Assembly (NCBI GenBank): GCA_964236445.1
Contig: CAXSDR010000009.1
Coordinates: 1 to 52,797 of the forward strand
From: CAXSDR01 sp964236445
GTDB lineage: Bacteria; Actinomycetota; Actinomycetes; Motilibacterales; Motilibacteraceae
Reading direction: 5' to 3'
Length of the DNA stretch: 52,797 bases
Shown here: positions 32,623 to 42,038 of the stretch, piece after piece
Layout: the number at the start of each line of letters is the position of its first letter
Position numbering within the stretch: the stretch's first letter is position 1
Notes under the pieces: model-generated
What the model was told of the DNA's origin: nothing
The model's database searches: none
What the model saw: the letters and a program-made list of their open reading frames with translations, nothing else
Made by a program: the position numbers and the translations under genes

Positions 32623-35600
32623 ATGAGCAGCCAGACCAGCACGGCCGACGGGAGCGGGCGAGCAGCCAGCCCCTACGAGCCGCCGTCCGTGCAAGCACCG
32701 AAGGGCGGTGGTGCCGTTCGAGGCCTGGGTGAGAAGTTCAGCGCCAACGCCGTCACGGGGACCGCGTCGATGTCGCTGCCCCTGGCGATCAGCCGGGGTC
32801 GATCGGGGTTCCAGCCGACGCTCTCGCTGTCATACGACTCGGCGGCCGGCAACGGGCCCTTCGGATTCGGCTGGAGCCTGTCGACCCCCTCGATCACGAG
32901 GAGGACCGATCGCGGCATCCCGCGCTATGCGCCGAACGACGCGACGGACGTGTTCATCCTGTCCGGCGCCGAGGACCTCGTGCCCGTCCTGGATGTGCAC
33001 GGCGCCCCGACGGCTGACGGAGCGAGCGTGCCGGGCGTCCGCATCCATGGCTACCGACCGCGGGTCGAAGGGCTGTTCGCGCGGATCGAACGATGGGTCA
33101 CCCTTGCGACCGGTGACGAGCACTGGCGCTCGATCACCCGCGACAACGTCACGACGCTCTACGGCCTGGCGCAGGTCTCGCGGATCCAGGCTGACGGCAT
33201 CAGCGGCGGTCCGCCGCGGGTCTTCAGCTGGTTGATCAGCGAGAGCTATGACGACAAGGGCAACTGGATCGTCTACGACCATGTGGCAGAGGACGCTTGC
33301 GGCGTTGACGCGGGGGTGGCGTCGGAGCAGCGGCGCGAACGAGGAGCGCAGCGCTATCTGCAGCGCATCCGTTATGGCAACCGGGTGCCACGGTCCGTGG
33401 GCAGCGACCCGGCGGCCGCCGGCTGGATGTTCGAGGTGGTGCTCGACTACGACGAGGGGTATCTGCAGAACCTCGCGCCTGACGCAGCGCATCCGGTCGA
33501 CCAGCAGCTGGCCCGGGTTCATGCAGGCGTTCGGCGCACCACGGCCTGGTCGCTGCGTCCCGACCCGTTCTCCACGTGCCGAAGCGGCTTCGAGGTGAGG
33601 ACGCACCGGCGCTGCCACCGCTTCCTCATGTTCCACCGCTTCGACGAGCTGGGCGCCGAAGCCTGCCTCGTACGCTCCCAGCAGCTCGGCTATGACGACT
33701 TCGACTACGCCCAGGCCTTCTCGGCCGACCGCGAGCGTGCGCATCCAGGCAGTACGCGCTATGGCTCCTTCCTGTGCTCGGTGACCCAGGCCGGTCACGT
33801 CCGCGACGAGACCGCACCTGTGCAGGACCTCAACGGTGTCCCACAGGTCACCTACCGGACGAGGAGCCTGCCCCCGCTGCGGCTCAGCTACAGCAGACCC
33901 GACCTCGACACGTCCTTGCGCACCCTCGACGCCACGGACGCCGCCAACCTGCCCGCGGGCGTCGACGGCTCGACCTACCGGCTCGTCGATCTCGACGGCG
34001 AAGGGGTGGCGGGCGTCCTCAGCGTGCTCGACAACGGCTTGTTCTACAAAGCAAACCTCGGCGGCGGTCACTTCGGTGACCTGCAGCAGGTGCCGACGGC
34101 ACCAGCACGCGCCGCCCTGGGCGGCGGCAACCAGCTGCTCGACCTCTCGGGCAACGGCAGGCTCGATGTGGTTGCGCTCGGCGAGCCGCTGCCCGGCTTC
34201 TATGAGCGCACTGCGGCCGCCGGCTGGGAGCCCTTCCATGCACTCGCACACCGCCCCGTCGTCGACTGGGACGACGCGAACCTGCGGTTCGTCGACTTGG
34301 ACGGCGACGGCCTGGCCGACGTGCTGACGACGCAGGACGACCGCTTCACATGGTGGCCGTCGCTGGGAGACCGTGGGTTCGGTGAGAGCGCGAGCGTGCC
34401 GGCGCCCGTCGACGACGCTGCTGGACCACGGCTCGTGCTGGATGACGGCATCCGGTCCATCTATCTCGCCGACATGTCCGGCGACGGTCTGAGTGATCTC
34501 GTCCGGATCCGCAACGGCGAGGTCAGCTATTGGCCGAACCTCGGCTACGGCCGCTTCGGTGCCCGCGCGCAGCTCGACTCCGTGCCGATGTTCGACTCGA
34601 CGGACGACTTCGACCAGCGCCGCATCCGGCTCACCGATGTGGACGGCACCGGCCCCGCCGACATCATCTATCTCGGCCGCGACCACCCGCGCGTCTACTT
34701 CAACCAGTCCGGCAACGGCTTGAGCCCGGCCCGCGAGCTGCCTTCGGCCGTCCCCGGAGACGACGTGACCGCGGTGACCACGGCGGATCTGCTCGGGACA
34801 GGAACCACGTGCCTGGTGTGGTCCTCGCCGTTGCCGGGGGAGCCGGCTCCACTTCACTACCTCGACGTGCTGGGCGGACGAAAGCCGAACCTGCTCATCA
34901 GCACCGACAACTCCATGGGCGCCCGCACAGACGTGGCTTACGCATCCTCGACCATCGGCTATCTGGCGGACAAGAACGCCGGGCGGCCGTGGGTCACGCG
35001 GCTGTCCTTCCCGGTCTGCGTGGTCGACCGGGTCATCGTGACCGACGCAGTGAGCGACACCCGCCTCACGACGAGCTATCGCTACCGGCACGGCTACTTC
35101 GACGAGCTGGAGCGCGAGTTCCGCGGGTTCGCGCTCGTGGACCAGGTCGACGCAGAGGTTCTCGCACCGGGCAGACCCGGTGAGGTCGATGCCTCACCGC
35201 TGCTCACGCGGTCCTGGTTCCACACCGGCGCCTACCTCGACCGCAACCACATCTCCGACTTCTTCGCGTCGCATCCTGGCCCGGACGGCTACTACCGTGA
35301 GCCGGCGGCACCTGCCGGTGAAACCGCTGCACAGCTCCTGGCTGACACCGTCATGCCCGCATCACTCGACCTGGAGGAGGAGCGCGAGGCGTGCCGAGCC
35401 CTGAAGGGCTCGCTGCTCCGGCAGGAGGTCTATGCCCTCGACGCGGGACCGGCGCAGGACCGTCCCTTCCTCGTCACAGAGCAGAACTTCGGGCTCACGG
35501 TCCTGCAACGACGCCACGGCAACCGCCATGCGGTCTTCCTGAGCCACCCGCGTGAAAGGCTCACGCAGCACCACGACCGCGTGCGCGTCCCCGTCGTCGG

Positions 35601-38600
35601 CGGCCACATCGTCCCTGACGACATCGCGCCCGTGGACGCAGTGTGGCGGGATGACCCACGGGCCGAGCATGTGCTCACCCTTCTGACCGATGATTACGGC
35701 AATGTGTTGCAGGAAATGCACATCTTCTATCCGCGACGGTACATCGACGGTCGTCTTCCGGCCGAGGAAGACCGCGCCGAACAGGCGCGGCTGCGGATCA
35801 CCGCGACGGTGAGCAACTTCACCAATGCGGTCGACACCCTCACCGACCACCGGACGCCCTTGCCTTCGCGAACCGAGCGTTTCGAGGTGACGGGGGCGAC
35901 GGCTCCTGCTGGTGGACGTCTGCAGCTCGCGGATGCCCAGCTGCTGCTCACCTCCGCCGCTGAGCTCGATGTCGAGGCCGAGTCGATGCCGGGTGTGCTC
36001 CAGAAGCGCCTCCGCGACGCGACGCGCACAGTCTATCGACGCAACGACCTGACAGCGGCGAGCGATGTTGACGTCCTCGAGTCGATGGCGCTGCCTTTTC
36101 AGGATTACAGGCTCGCACTGACCGAGGGCCTGCGGACTTCCGTGTTCGGGGCTCGACTGACTGACGGCGACCTCGCCGCGGGCGGCTATGTGCGACTGCC
36201 AGGGGGAACCGGCTGGTGGACCCCGTCGAACCGCGTCTTCTACTCCCCGTCGGCGGCCGACTCCGCGGCGGCCGAGCTGGGCTTCGCACGCGCCCACTTC
36301 TTCCTCCCTCGGCGCTTTCGCACGCCGTTCCACACGGCGACGGTGAGCACAGACAGCGTGGTGACCTACGACGACAACGATCTGCTGATCACGCAGACGC
36401 GGGACCCGCTCGAGAACGTGGTGACGGTCGGAGAGCGCGACCTGGCAGGTGTGCGCACGGCGGACGGCCTCGACTACCGGGTCCTGGCGCCTCGGCTTGT
36501 CACGGACATCAACCGCAACAGGACCGCCGTGGCATTCGACGCGCTCGGGATGGTGGCCGGCAACGCGGTGATGGGGAAGGCCCTCCCCGACGCGCAGGAG
36601 GGTGACTCCCTCGTAGGCTTCGAGGCCGACCTGAGCCCGTCGCAGGTTGCCGCACATCTGGCGGACCCGGTCGCGGCTGCGCCTGCACTGCTCGGTTCTG
36701 CGACGAGTCGGATCGTCTATGACATCGACGCGTTCGCACGCACGGGGACCGAACCGTCCGTCGTCCACACGATGCGCCGCGAGACGCGGCCAGGTGACCC
36801 AGCCCCCGCCGGCGCCCCGCGTGTCCAGCTCGAGTTCGTCTACTGCGACGGGTTCGGTCGCGAGGTGCAGACGAAGAAGCGGGCCGAGCGCGGGCCGGTG
36901 GGCGGTGCCGCCGACGTCGAGCCACGCTGGGTCGCCAGCGGCTGGAAGGTGTTCGACAGCAAGGCCAGACCGGTGCGTCAGTACGAGCCGTTCTTCTCCG
37001 CCACCCATGGCTTCGATCGCGACGCGGCCGTCGGCGTGACGTCGATCCGGTGCTATGACGCGATCGGGCGCGTCGTCGCCACGATCAAGCCGGACCGCAG
37101 CTGGGAGAAGTCCGTCTTCTCGCCGTGGCACCAGGAGACGTGGGACGTCAACGACACGGTCCTCATCCCCGACCCCGCCGCCGACCCCGACGTGGGCAGC
37201 CATGTCGCTCACCTTGTGCAAGGGGACTTCTCCCCGACGTGGTACGCGGCCCGCGCCACCGGCGCCATGGGTCCCGGCCAGCAGCGGGCTGCGCGGCGAG
37301 CCGCAGTCCACGCAGGCACACCGACCGTCGTGCACTCGGACAGCCTCGGGCGCACGGTCGCCACCGTGACGAACAACCGGCATGCCTACGACAACGCGCC
37401 CATCAGCGCAGTGGTGTCGGAGGTCCAGGTGGACCGCGTGAGGCTCGACATCGACGGCAACCAGTTCGCTGTCGTCGATGCGCTGCACCGCACGGTCGCC
37501 AACCACACCTTCGACCTCGTGGGGCGCAGGATCCGCCAGGTCAGCATGGAGGCCGGCACGCGATGGGTCCTCGACGACGTCCTCGGCCAGCCGCTCTATC
37601 GCTGGGACAGCGCGGGGCGGCGCTACCGCAGCGCCTACGACGCGCTGCGCCGGCCGACGGGATCCTTCATGCTCCCGGCCGGTGCAGGCACCGAGCTGAT
37701 GGTGGGCCGGGTGACCCACGGTGAGGCCGACCCGCACGGCGACACGACCAACAGTCGCGGCAAGGTCGTCGCCGTACGCGACCAGGCCGGCCTCGTCACC
37801 ACGGATCTCTACGACTTCACCGGCAATCTCGTGCGCTCGTCGCGCAGGATCGCGGCGTCGTTCGACACCACGCTGGACTGGTCCGTCGAGCAACCGCTCG
37901 AGGGAACGTCGTACGTCACGACCGTCGCCAGCGACGCGCTGAACCGGCCCGTCCGCAAGCAGCTGCCCGACGGCACCGTCATCGCGTTCGCCTACAACGA
38001 GGCGGATCTGCTCGAGTCGCTGTCGGCGAACCTGCGCGGCGAGACGGCGGGCGGGGTCCCGGTGTGGACGACGTTCGTCTCCGGCATCAGCTATGACGCG
38101 AAGGGTCAACGCCTCGAGGTCGATCTCGGCAACGGCGCGCGAACGTCGCGCACCTACGACCCCCTCACCTCCCGTCTGGCCAACCTGACCACCACGCGCG
38201 ACGTGCACGCTTTTCCCGGCGACGATGCGCAACCGGGTTGGCCCGGGCGGTCGGTGCAGCGTCTGCGCTACGCATACGACGCCGTCGGCAACGTCCTCGG
38301 CATCCATGACGAGGCGCAGCAGGCGGTGTTCTTCCGCAACCGGCGCGTCGACGCCAGCAACGACTTCACCTATGACGCCACCTACCGGCTCATCGAGGCG
38401 ATCGGGCGAGAGCACCTGGGACAGGTGGGAGGCACTCCCGTACCCCACTCCTACAACGACGCCCCGCGCGTCGGTGTGGACTGGGCAGCCAACGACGGCA
38501 ACGCCATGGGCACCTACCAGGAGCGCTATGTCTATGACGCCGCGGGAAACCTCAAGGCCATGAGCCACCGCGGCTCCGACCCCGTGGCGCCAGGCTGGAC

Positions 38601-40431
38601 GCGGACGTTCGAGCACGTCGAGGGGAGCCAGATCGACGTGGCGCAACACAGCAACCGCCTCACGACCTCGACCGTGGGCACCGCCACCGAGACCTTCAGC
38701 ACCGGCGGGGACGGCTATGACCCCCTGGGCAACATGCTGCGCATGCCGCAGCTGCGGGAGCTGCGCTGGGACATCAACGGGCACCTGCAGATGAGCCGCC
38801 GCCAGGCCGTCGGCCCGGATGACAGCGCGGGCAGCCAGCACGGTGGCGAGGCGACCTGGTTCAGCTATGACGCTGACGGCAACCGCGTGCGCAAGGTCAC
38901 GGTGGGCGCCAACGGAGCCGTCATCGACGTGCGGGTCTACATCGGGGACTACGAGCTCTACACGCGCACAGGAGGCGTCACGCGAGAGTCGGTGCACGTC
39001 ATGGAGGGCCCGCGTCGCGTGGCGATCGTGGAAACGCGAACGGCCGGTGCCGAGCCCGGCGTGCCCGAGCGGCTGGTGCGCTACCAGATCTGCGACCACG
39101 TCGACTCCAGCACCCTGGAGCTCGACGATCGGGCGCGCATCGTGTCCTACGAGGAGTACGCGCCGTTCGGAAGCACGACCTACCAGGCGGTGGCGAGCCA
39201 GACGCAGGCGCCGAAGCGATTCCGGCGTGGGGGCAGGGAACGTGACGACGAGACCGGGTTGACCTACCACTCGGCGCGCTACTGCGCACCGTGGCTCGGG
39301 CGCTGGATCAGCTGCGATCCCGCGGGGCTTGTTGACGGGCCCAACCTCTATCGCTATGTCAGGAACAACCCGCTCACCTACACGGACCCGCAGGGAACGG
39401 ACCCGCCGGCCGACCCGAAGCCGCTCACCCTCGGCCCGCTCGAGATCGGCAACCTGCGCGGCAGCGCCTCGCTCACCGGCAACCTCAACGTCACCCTCAA
39501 CGACATCTGGTCGTCCGAGCGGTCGATCGAGGTCAACTCGCTCAGCGCAGGTGGCCACGTGCTCCTGCACTCCGACCTGCGCCTGCCCAGCCTCGGCCTG
39601 TCCGGCTCCGGCAGCTACCGCCTCGACCTCGCCGGGCTGCGCATCAGCCACGAGTTCGCGACGGCGGAGATCGACGGCCGGGCGACGGTGAGCGCTGGGC
39701 CCTTCCGGGTGGGGCTGGACATCAGCGCGTACGGCTCCACCGTGCTTCCGGCGCGCATCCGGCTCGGTGATGCAGCCAGCCAGCTCACGGGCAGCCTGAG
39801 CCAGTTCCACGGCTGGGTCGGCATCCACGGTCACGTCGAGGTGGGCAACTTCGCGATCGCCGGCTTCTCTGCCAGCGGCGACGTGGGCCCGGGCGCGCAA
39901 GGGACGTTGCAGGTGCGTGGCACGGTCGGCATTCCCAGCCTGTCCGGGGGACCGGTGACACCGTTCGGTCACCTCAGCGGAACCGCGACCTTCAACGGCG
40001 CGAGCTACAACGCGAGCGGGAGCTTCCACGCGGGTCTGTTCCCGATCCCCGCCTACACCCTGGGCAGCTGGTCGGTCTCGTCCGAGCATGGCTTCAGCGC
40101 GACGGGGCACTACGTCGGCCCACAGTTCGGTCCCAACGGGCTCAACGTCGGCATCAACCCGACAGCGGGGGTCACCGAGGGTCCACCCAACCGGCAGAGT
40201 TCGACCGCGCCGCACACCGGCGGAGCGGGCGGTGCGCTCTACATGTCCGAACCCGGGCCGAGCATCGGCTACACGTACTTCCACTACAGCCCGACCGGGA
40301 CGACGTTGTTCAACGTCGGTGTATCACCGACGTCTTCCGCGGTTCCTTACTACAGCGGCGGGGTGTCGCAGCCTCTGGGCGGCCCGTCGACGGGCCCGTA
40401 CGTCGGATTCCAGCTTCGCACGAACTTCTAG
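32623..40431 (+). CDS. Tc toxin TcB-TcC fusion with C-terminal hypervariable cargo
   Basis: A 2602-aa cocoon protein. The SpvB/TcB N-terminus is at about residues 25-105 (KGGGAVRGLGEKFSANAVTG, LSLSYDSAAGNGPFGFGWSL). FG-GAP-like repeats follow near 555 (VDLDGDGLADVL), then TcdB-middle domains and RHS/YD repeats. The RHS-associated core ends at 2215-2258 (ARYCAPWLGRWISCDPAGLVDG, NLYRYVRNNPLTYTDPQG), with Asp2232 and Asp2238 in the region that performs self-cleavage in TcC proteins. The last 344 residues are the cargo. TcB and TcC are separate in most systems; fusions are known. It starts 5 bp after TcA2 without a clear ribosome binding site. Confidence 0.93.
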   Translation: MSSQTSTADGSGRAASPYEPPSVQAPKGGGAVRGLGEKFSANAVTGTASMSLPLAISRGRSGFQPTLSLSYDSAAGNGPFGFGWSLSTPSITRRTDRGIPRYAPNDATDVFILSGAEDLVPVLDVHGAPTADGASVPGVRIHGYRPRVEGLFARIERWVTLATGDEHWRSITRDNVTTLYGLAQVSRIQADGISGGPPRVFSWLISESYDDKGNWIVYDHVAEDACGVDAGVASEQRRERGAQRYLQRIRYGNRVPRSVGSDPAAAGWMFEVVLDYDEGYLQNLAPDAAHPVDQQLARVHAGVRRTTAWSLRPDPFSTCRSGFEVRTHRRCHRFLMFHRFDELGAEACLVRSQQLGYDDFDYAQAFSADRERAHPGSTRYGSFLCSVTQAGHVRDETAPVQDLNGVPQVTYRTRSLPPLRLSYSRPDLDTSLRTLDATDAANLPAGVDGSTYRLVDLDGEGVAGVLSVLDNGLFYKANLGGGHFGDLQQVPTAPARAALGGGNQLLDLSGNGRLDVVALGEPLPGFYERTAAAGWEPFHALAHRPVVDWDDANLRFVDLDGDGLADVLTTQDDRFTWWPSLGDRGFGESASVPAPVDDAAGPRLVLDDGIRSIYLADMSGDGLSDLVRIRNGEVSYWPNLGYGRFGARAQLDSVPMFDSTDDFDQRRIRLTDVDGTGPADIIYLGRDHPRVYFNQSGNGLSPARELPSAVPGDDVTAVTTADLLGTGTTCLVWSSPLPGEPAPLHYLDVLGGRKPNLLISTDNSMGARTDVAYASSTIGYLADKNAGRPWVTRLSFPVCVVDRVIVTDAVSDTRLTTSYRYRHGYFDELEREFRGFALVDQVDAEVLAPGRPGEVDASPLLTRSWFHTGAYLDRNHISDFFASHPGPDGYYREPAAPAGETAAQLLADTVMPASLDLEEEREACRALKGSLLRQEVYALDAGPAQDRPFLVTEQNFGLTVLQRRHGNRHAVFLSHPRERLTQHHDRVRVPVVGGHIVPDDIAPVDAVWRDDPRAEHVLTLLTDDYGNVLQEMHIFYPRRYIDGRLPAEEDRAEQARLRITATVSNFTNAVDTLTDHRTPLPSRTERFEVTGATAPAGGRLQLADAQLLLTSAAELDVEAESMPGVLQKRLRDATRTVYRRNDLTAASDVDVLESMALPFQDYRLALTEGLRTSVFGARLTDGDLAAGGYVRLPGGTGWWTPSNRVFYSPSAADSAAAELGFARAHFFLPRRFRTPFHTATVSTDSVVTYDDNDLLITQTRDPLENVVTVGERDLAGVRTADGLDYRVLAPRLVTDINRNRTAVAFDALGMVAGNAVMGKALPDAQEGDSLVGFEADLSPSQVAAHLADPVAAAPALLGSATSRIVYDIDAFARTGTEPSVVHTMRRETRPGDPAPAGAPRVQLEFVYCDGFGREVQTKKRAERGPVGGAADVEPRWVASGWKVFDSKARPVRQYEPFFSATHGFDRDAAVGVTSIRCYDAIGRVVATIKPDRSWEKSVFSPWHQETWDVNDTVLIPDPAADPDVGSHVAHLVQGDFSPTWYAARATGAMGPGQQRAARRAAVHAGTPTVVHSDSLGRTVATVTNNRHAYDNAPISAVVSEVQVDRVRLDIDGNQFAVVDALHRTVANHTFDLVGRRIRQVSMEAGTRWVLDDVLGQPLYRWDSAGRRYRSAYDALRRPTGSFMLPAGAGTELMVGRVTHGEADPHGDTTNSRGKVVAVRDQAGLVTTDLYDFTGNLVRSSRRIAASFDTTLDWSVEQPLEGTSYVTTVASDALNRPVRKQLPDGTVIAFAYNEADLLESLSANLRGETAGGVPVWTTFVSGISYDAKGQRLEVDLGNGARTSRTYDPLTSRLANLTTTRDVHAFPGDDAQPGWPGRSVQRLRYAYDAVGNVLGIHDEAQQAVFFRNRRVDASNDFTYDATYRLIEAIGREHLGQVGGTPVPHSYNDAPRVGVDWAANDGNAMGTYQERYVYDAAGNLKAMSHRGSDPVAPGWTRTFEHVEGSQIDVAQHSNRLTTSTVGTATETFSTGGDGYDPLGNMLRMPQLRELRWDINGHLQMSRRQAVGPDDSAGSQHGGEATWFSYDADGNRVRKVTVGANGAVIDVRVYIGDYELYTRTGGVTRESVHVMEGPRRVAIVETRTAGAEPGVPERLVRYQICDHVDSSTLELDDRARIVSYEEYAPFGSTTYQAVASQTQAPKRFRRGGRERDDETGLTYHSARYCAPWLGRWISCDPAGLVDGPNLYRYVRNNPLTYTDPQGTDPPADPKPLTLGPLEIGNLRGSASLTGNLNVTLNDIWSSERSIEVNSLSAGGHVLLHSDLRLPSLGLSGSGSYRLDLAGLRISHEFATAEIDGRATVSAGPFRVGLDISAYGSTVLPARIRLGDAASQLTGSLSQFHGWVGIHGHVEVGNFAIAGFSASGDVGPGAQGTLQVRGTVGIPSLSGGPVTPFGHLSGTATFNGASYNASGSFHAGLFPIPAYTLGSWSVSSEHGFSATGHYVGPQFGPNGLNVGINPTAGVTEGPPNRQSSTAPHTGGAGGALYMSEPGPSIGYTYFHYSPTGTTLFNVGVSPTSSAVPYYSGGVSQPLGGPSTGPYVGFQLRTNF

Positions 40432-40443
40432 CAGGAGGCAGTC

Positions 40444-40914
40444 ATGAAGAACCAACAGAGCCACACCATCGCGGTCGACGACGCCGTCTTCCGTCAGGTC
40501 TACGACTCAGCGGCCTCCCTGCCGGGCTGTCACCGGTGGGTGACGCGTGACGAGGACGTGCGCGAGATCGAGACGATCCTCGGGATGCCCCCTCAGACCA
40601 TCGGCGCGCCGCTGTGGGTCAGCGGCGACACGCGCACCTGCGCGACGTGCGACCGTGAGATCAACTGGCTCGACATCGTCGCGTCCGGGCTGGCTCACGT
40701 GCACTCGGCAGCGATGATCGCCGAGGTCATCCTGGGCAAGCAGAAATACGTCAACACCGAGGCGCCGCGCGCGATCGCGCACGTGCAGTGCGTCTCGTGC
40801 GGGACGCCGTTCGAGGGCCTGCGCAGCTTCAAGTGCCACAACTGGGCCTACGCCATGCCGGCTCTGCTCGAGGTCATCTCCGAGATGGAGCGCTCGAGGG
40901 TGACGTCGGGCTGA
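40444..40914 (+). CDS. Unrecognised small zinc-ribbon-like protein after the Tc toxin
   Basis: A 156-aa soluble protein I cannot assign to a family. It has two CxxC pairs, C66-C69 (CATCDREINW) and C116-C119 (CVSCGTPFEG), plus C131 in KCHNW, suggesting a bound zinc. A helical, His-containing segment (HVHSAAMIAEVILG) lies between them. The ATG is 13 bp after the toxin stop with a consensus AGGAGG 5 nt upstream, so it is almost certainly co-transcribed and strongly translated. Candidate roles are immunity to or chaperoning of the unusual cargo, or regulation; none is shown by sequence. No other gene of the operon follows. Confidence 0.8.
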   Translation: MKNQQSHTIAVDDAVFRQVYDSAASLPGCHRWVTRDEDVREIETILGMPPQTIGAPLWVSGDTRTCATCDREINWLDIVASGLAHVHSAAMIAEVILGKQKYVNTEAPRAIAHVQCVSCGTPFEGLRSFKCHNWAYAMPALLEVISEMERSRVTSG

Positions 40915-40978
40915 GGCCGTCGCCGCCCGGGTGCGCTCTGCCGCCCGGCGCGCAGGTGGCAACCGGGTGTTCGGTGGG

Positions 40979-40991
40979 TAGCCTCACCCGC
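40979..40991 (+). promoter_or_regulatory. Leaderless -10 element of an oxidoreductase gene
   Basis: TAGCCT (40979-40984) lies 7 nt before the ATG at 40992 and there is no ribosome binding site. The remaining 40915-40978 shows no other feature. Confidence 0.45.
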
Positions 40992-41999
40992 ATGTCCTCC
41001 GACTCCTGGTCCGAGCCCGTCGCAGCCCCCACGCGCTGGGGAGTGCTTGCCACCGGCGGCATCGCCAAGGACTTCGTGCGCGACCTTGCGCTGCTGCAGG
41101 ACGCCGACGTCGTGGCCGTCGGCTCCCGGTCCCAGGAGTCGGCCGACGCCTTCGCCGACCAGTTCTCCATCGCGCACCGCCATCCCAGCTATGACGCGCT
41201 GGCCGAGGATCCGGACGTCGATGTCATCTATGTCGCCACCCCGCATCCCGGACACCATGCCGCCGCCTTGCGTGCGATCGAGGCAGGCAAGGCGGTGCTG
41301 GTCGAGAAGCCGTTCACGATGGACGCCGGTGAGGCTGTCGACCTGATCGAGGCCGCCCGCACCCGCGGGACCTTCCTCATGGAAGCGATGTGGACGCGCT
41401 TCCTGCCACACATCGCACGGATCCGCGAGATAGTCGCGGCCGGCACCCTCGGCGACATCGTCACGCTCACTGCTGAGCACGGGGGTTATTTCGCGCGGAA
41501 CCCCGAGCACCGGTTGTTCAAGCCGGAGCTGGGTGGCGGGGCGCTGCTCGACCTCGGGATCTATCCGGTGTCGTTCGCGTCGATGGTGCTCGGGGCTCCC
41601 ACCGCGGTGACAGCCGTGAGCGAGCCCGCCTTCACCGGCGTCGACGCCACCACCTCGGTCATCCTGCAGCACGCCGGTGGGGCCCAGGCCGTGCTGAACA
41701 CCACGTCGTACGCCGCCTGCGGCAACGCGGCCGCCATCAACGGAACCGACGCGCGTATCGAGATCGCCGGCACGTTCTATGCACCTACGACCTTCGAGGT
41801 CATCGCCCGTGACAAGAGCGTGCTCGAGACCTATGACGTGCCCATGGCCGGTCATGGCTTGCGGTTCCAGGCGGCGGAGGTGGGCCGGTGCCTGCGGGCG
41901 GGCCTGACCGAGAGCCCGGTGCTGACGCTGGACGAGACGTTGTCGATCATGCGCACGATGGACGAGATCCGGCGCCAGATCGGTCTCACCTACGGCTAG
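40992..41999 (+). CDS. Gfo/Idh/MocA family oxidoreductase
   Basis: A 335-aa NAD(P)-dependent oxidoreductase. The N-terminal Rossmann domain begins RWGVLATGGIAKDFVRDLAL (G-x-G-x-x-A type), with the EKP motif that carries the catalytic Lys (VLVEKPFTMDAGEA, about residue 103). The C-terminal domain contains GGGALLDLGIYPVSF, where the conserved Asp-x-x-x-Tyr/His element sits. This resembles the dimeric dihydrodiol dehydrogenase / glucose-fructose oxidoreductase-like branch. It appears to be transcribed alone from a leaderless promoter and converges with another member of the same superfamily. The substrate, probably a sugar or cyclitol, is unknown. Confidence 0.92.
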   Translation: MSSDSWSEPVAAPTRWGVLATGGIAKDFVRDLALLQDADVVAVGSRSQESADAFADQFSIAHRHPSYDALAEDPDVDVIYVATPHPGHHAAALRAIEAGKAVLVEKPFTMDAGEAVDLIEAARTRGTFLMEAMWTRFLPHIARIREIVAAGTLGDIVTLTAEHGGYFARNPEHRLFKPELGGGALLDLGIYPVSFASMVLGAPTAVTAVSEPAFTGVDATTSVILQHAGGAQAVLNTTSYAACGNAAAINGTDARIEIAGTFYAPTTFEVIARDKSVLETYDVPMAGHGLRFQAAEVGRCLRAGLTESPVLTLDETLSIMRTMDEIRRQIGLTYG

Positions 42000-42038
42000 A
42001 CCTTCTCGTCAGGCGCCCGTCAACCTCAGATCCGCTCG
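42000..42038. other. Convergent spacer between two oxidoreductase genes
   Basis: Only 39 bp separate the stops. CTCGTCAGGC occurs as a direct repeat at 42005-42014 and 42035-42044. No strong hairpin is visible. Confidence 0.3.

Noticed and set aside
35362..40284. A 1640-codon open frame on the minus strand opposite the TcB-TcC gene
   Set aside because: It is antisense to a gene with clear SpvB and RHS motifs, and its translation is rich in Arg, Val, Asp and Gly without any domain. Long antisense frames are expected in high-GC coding DNA.
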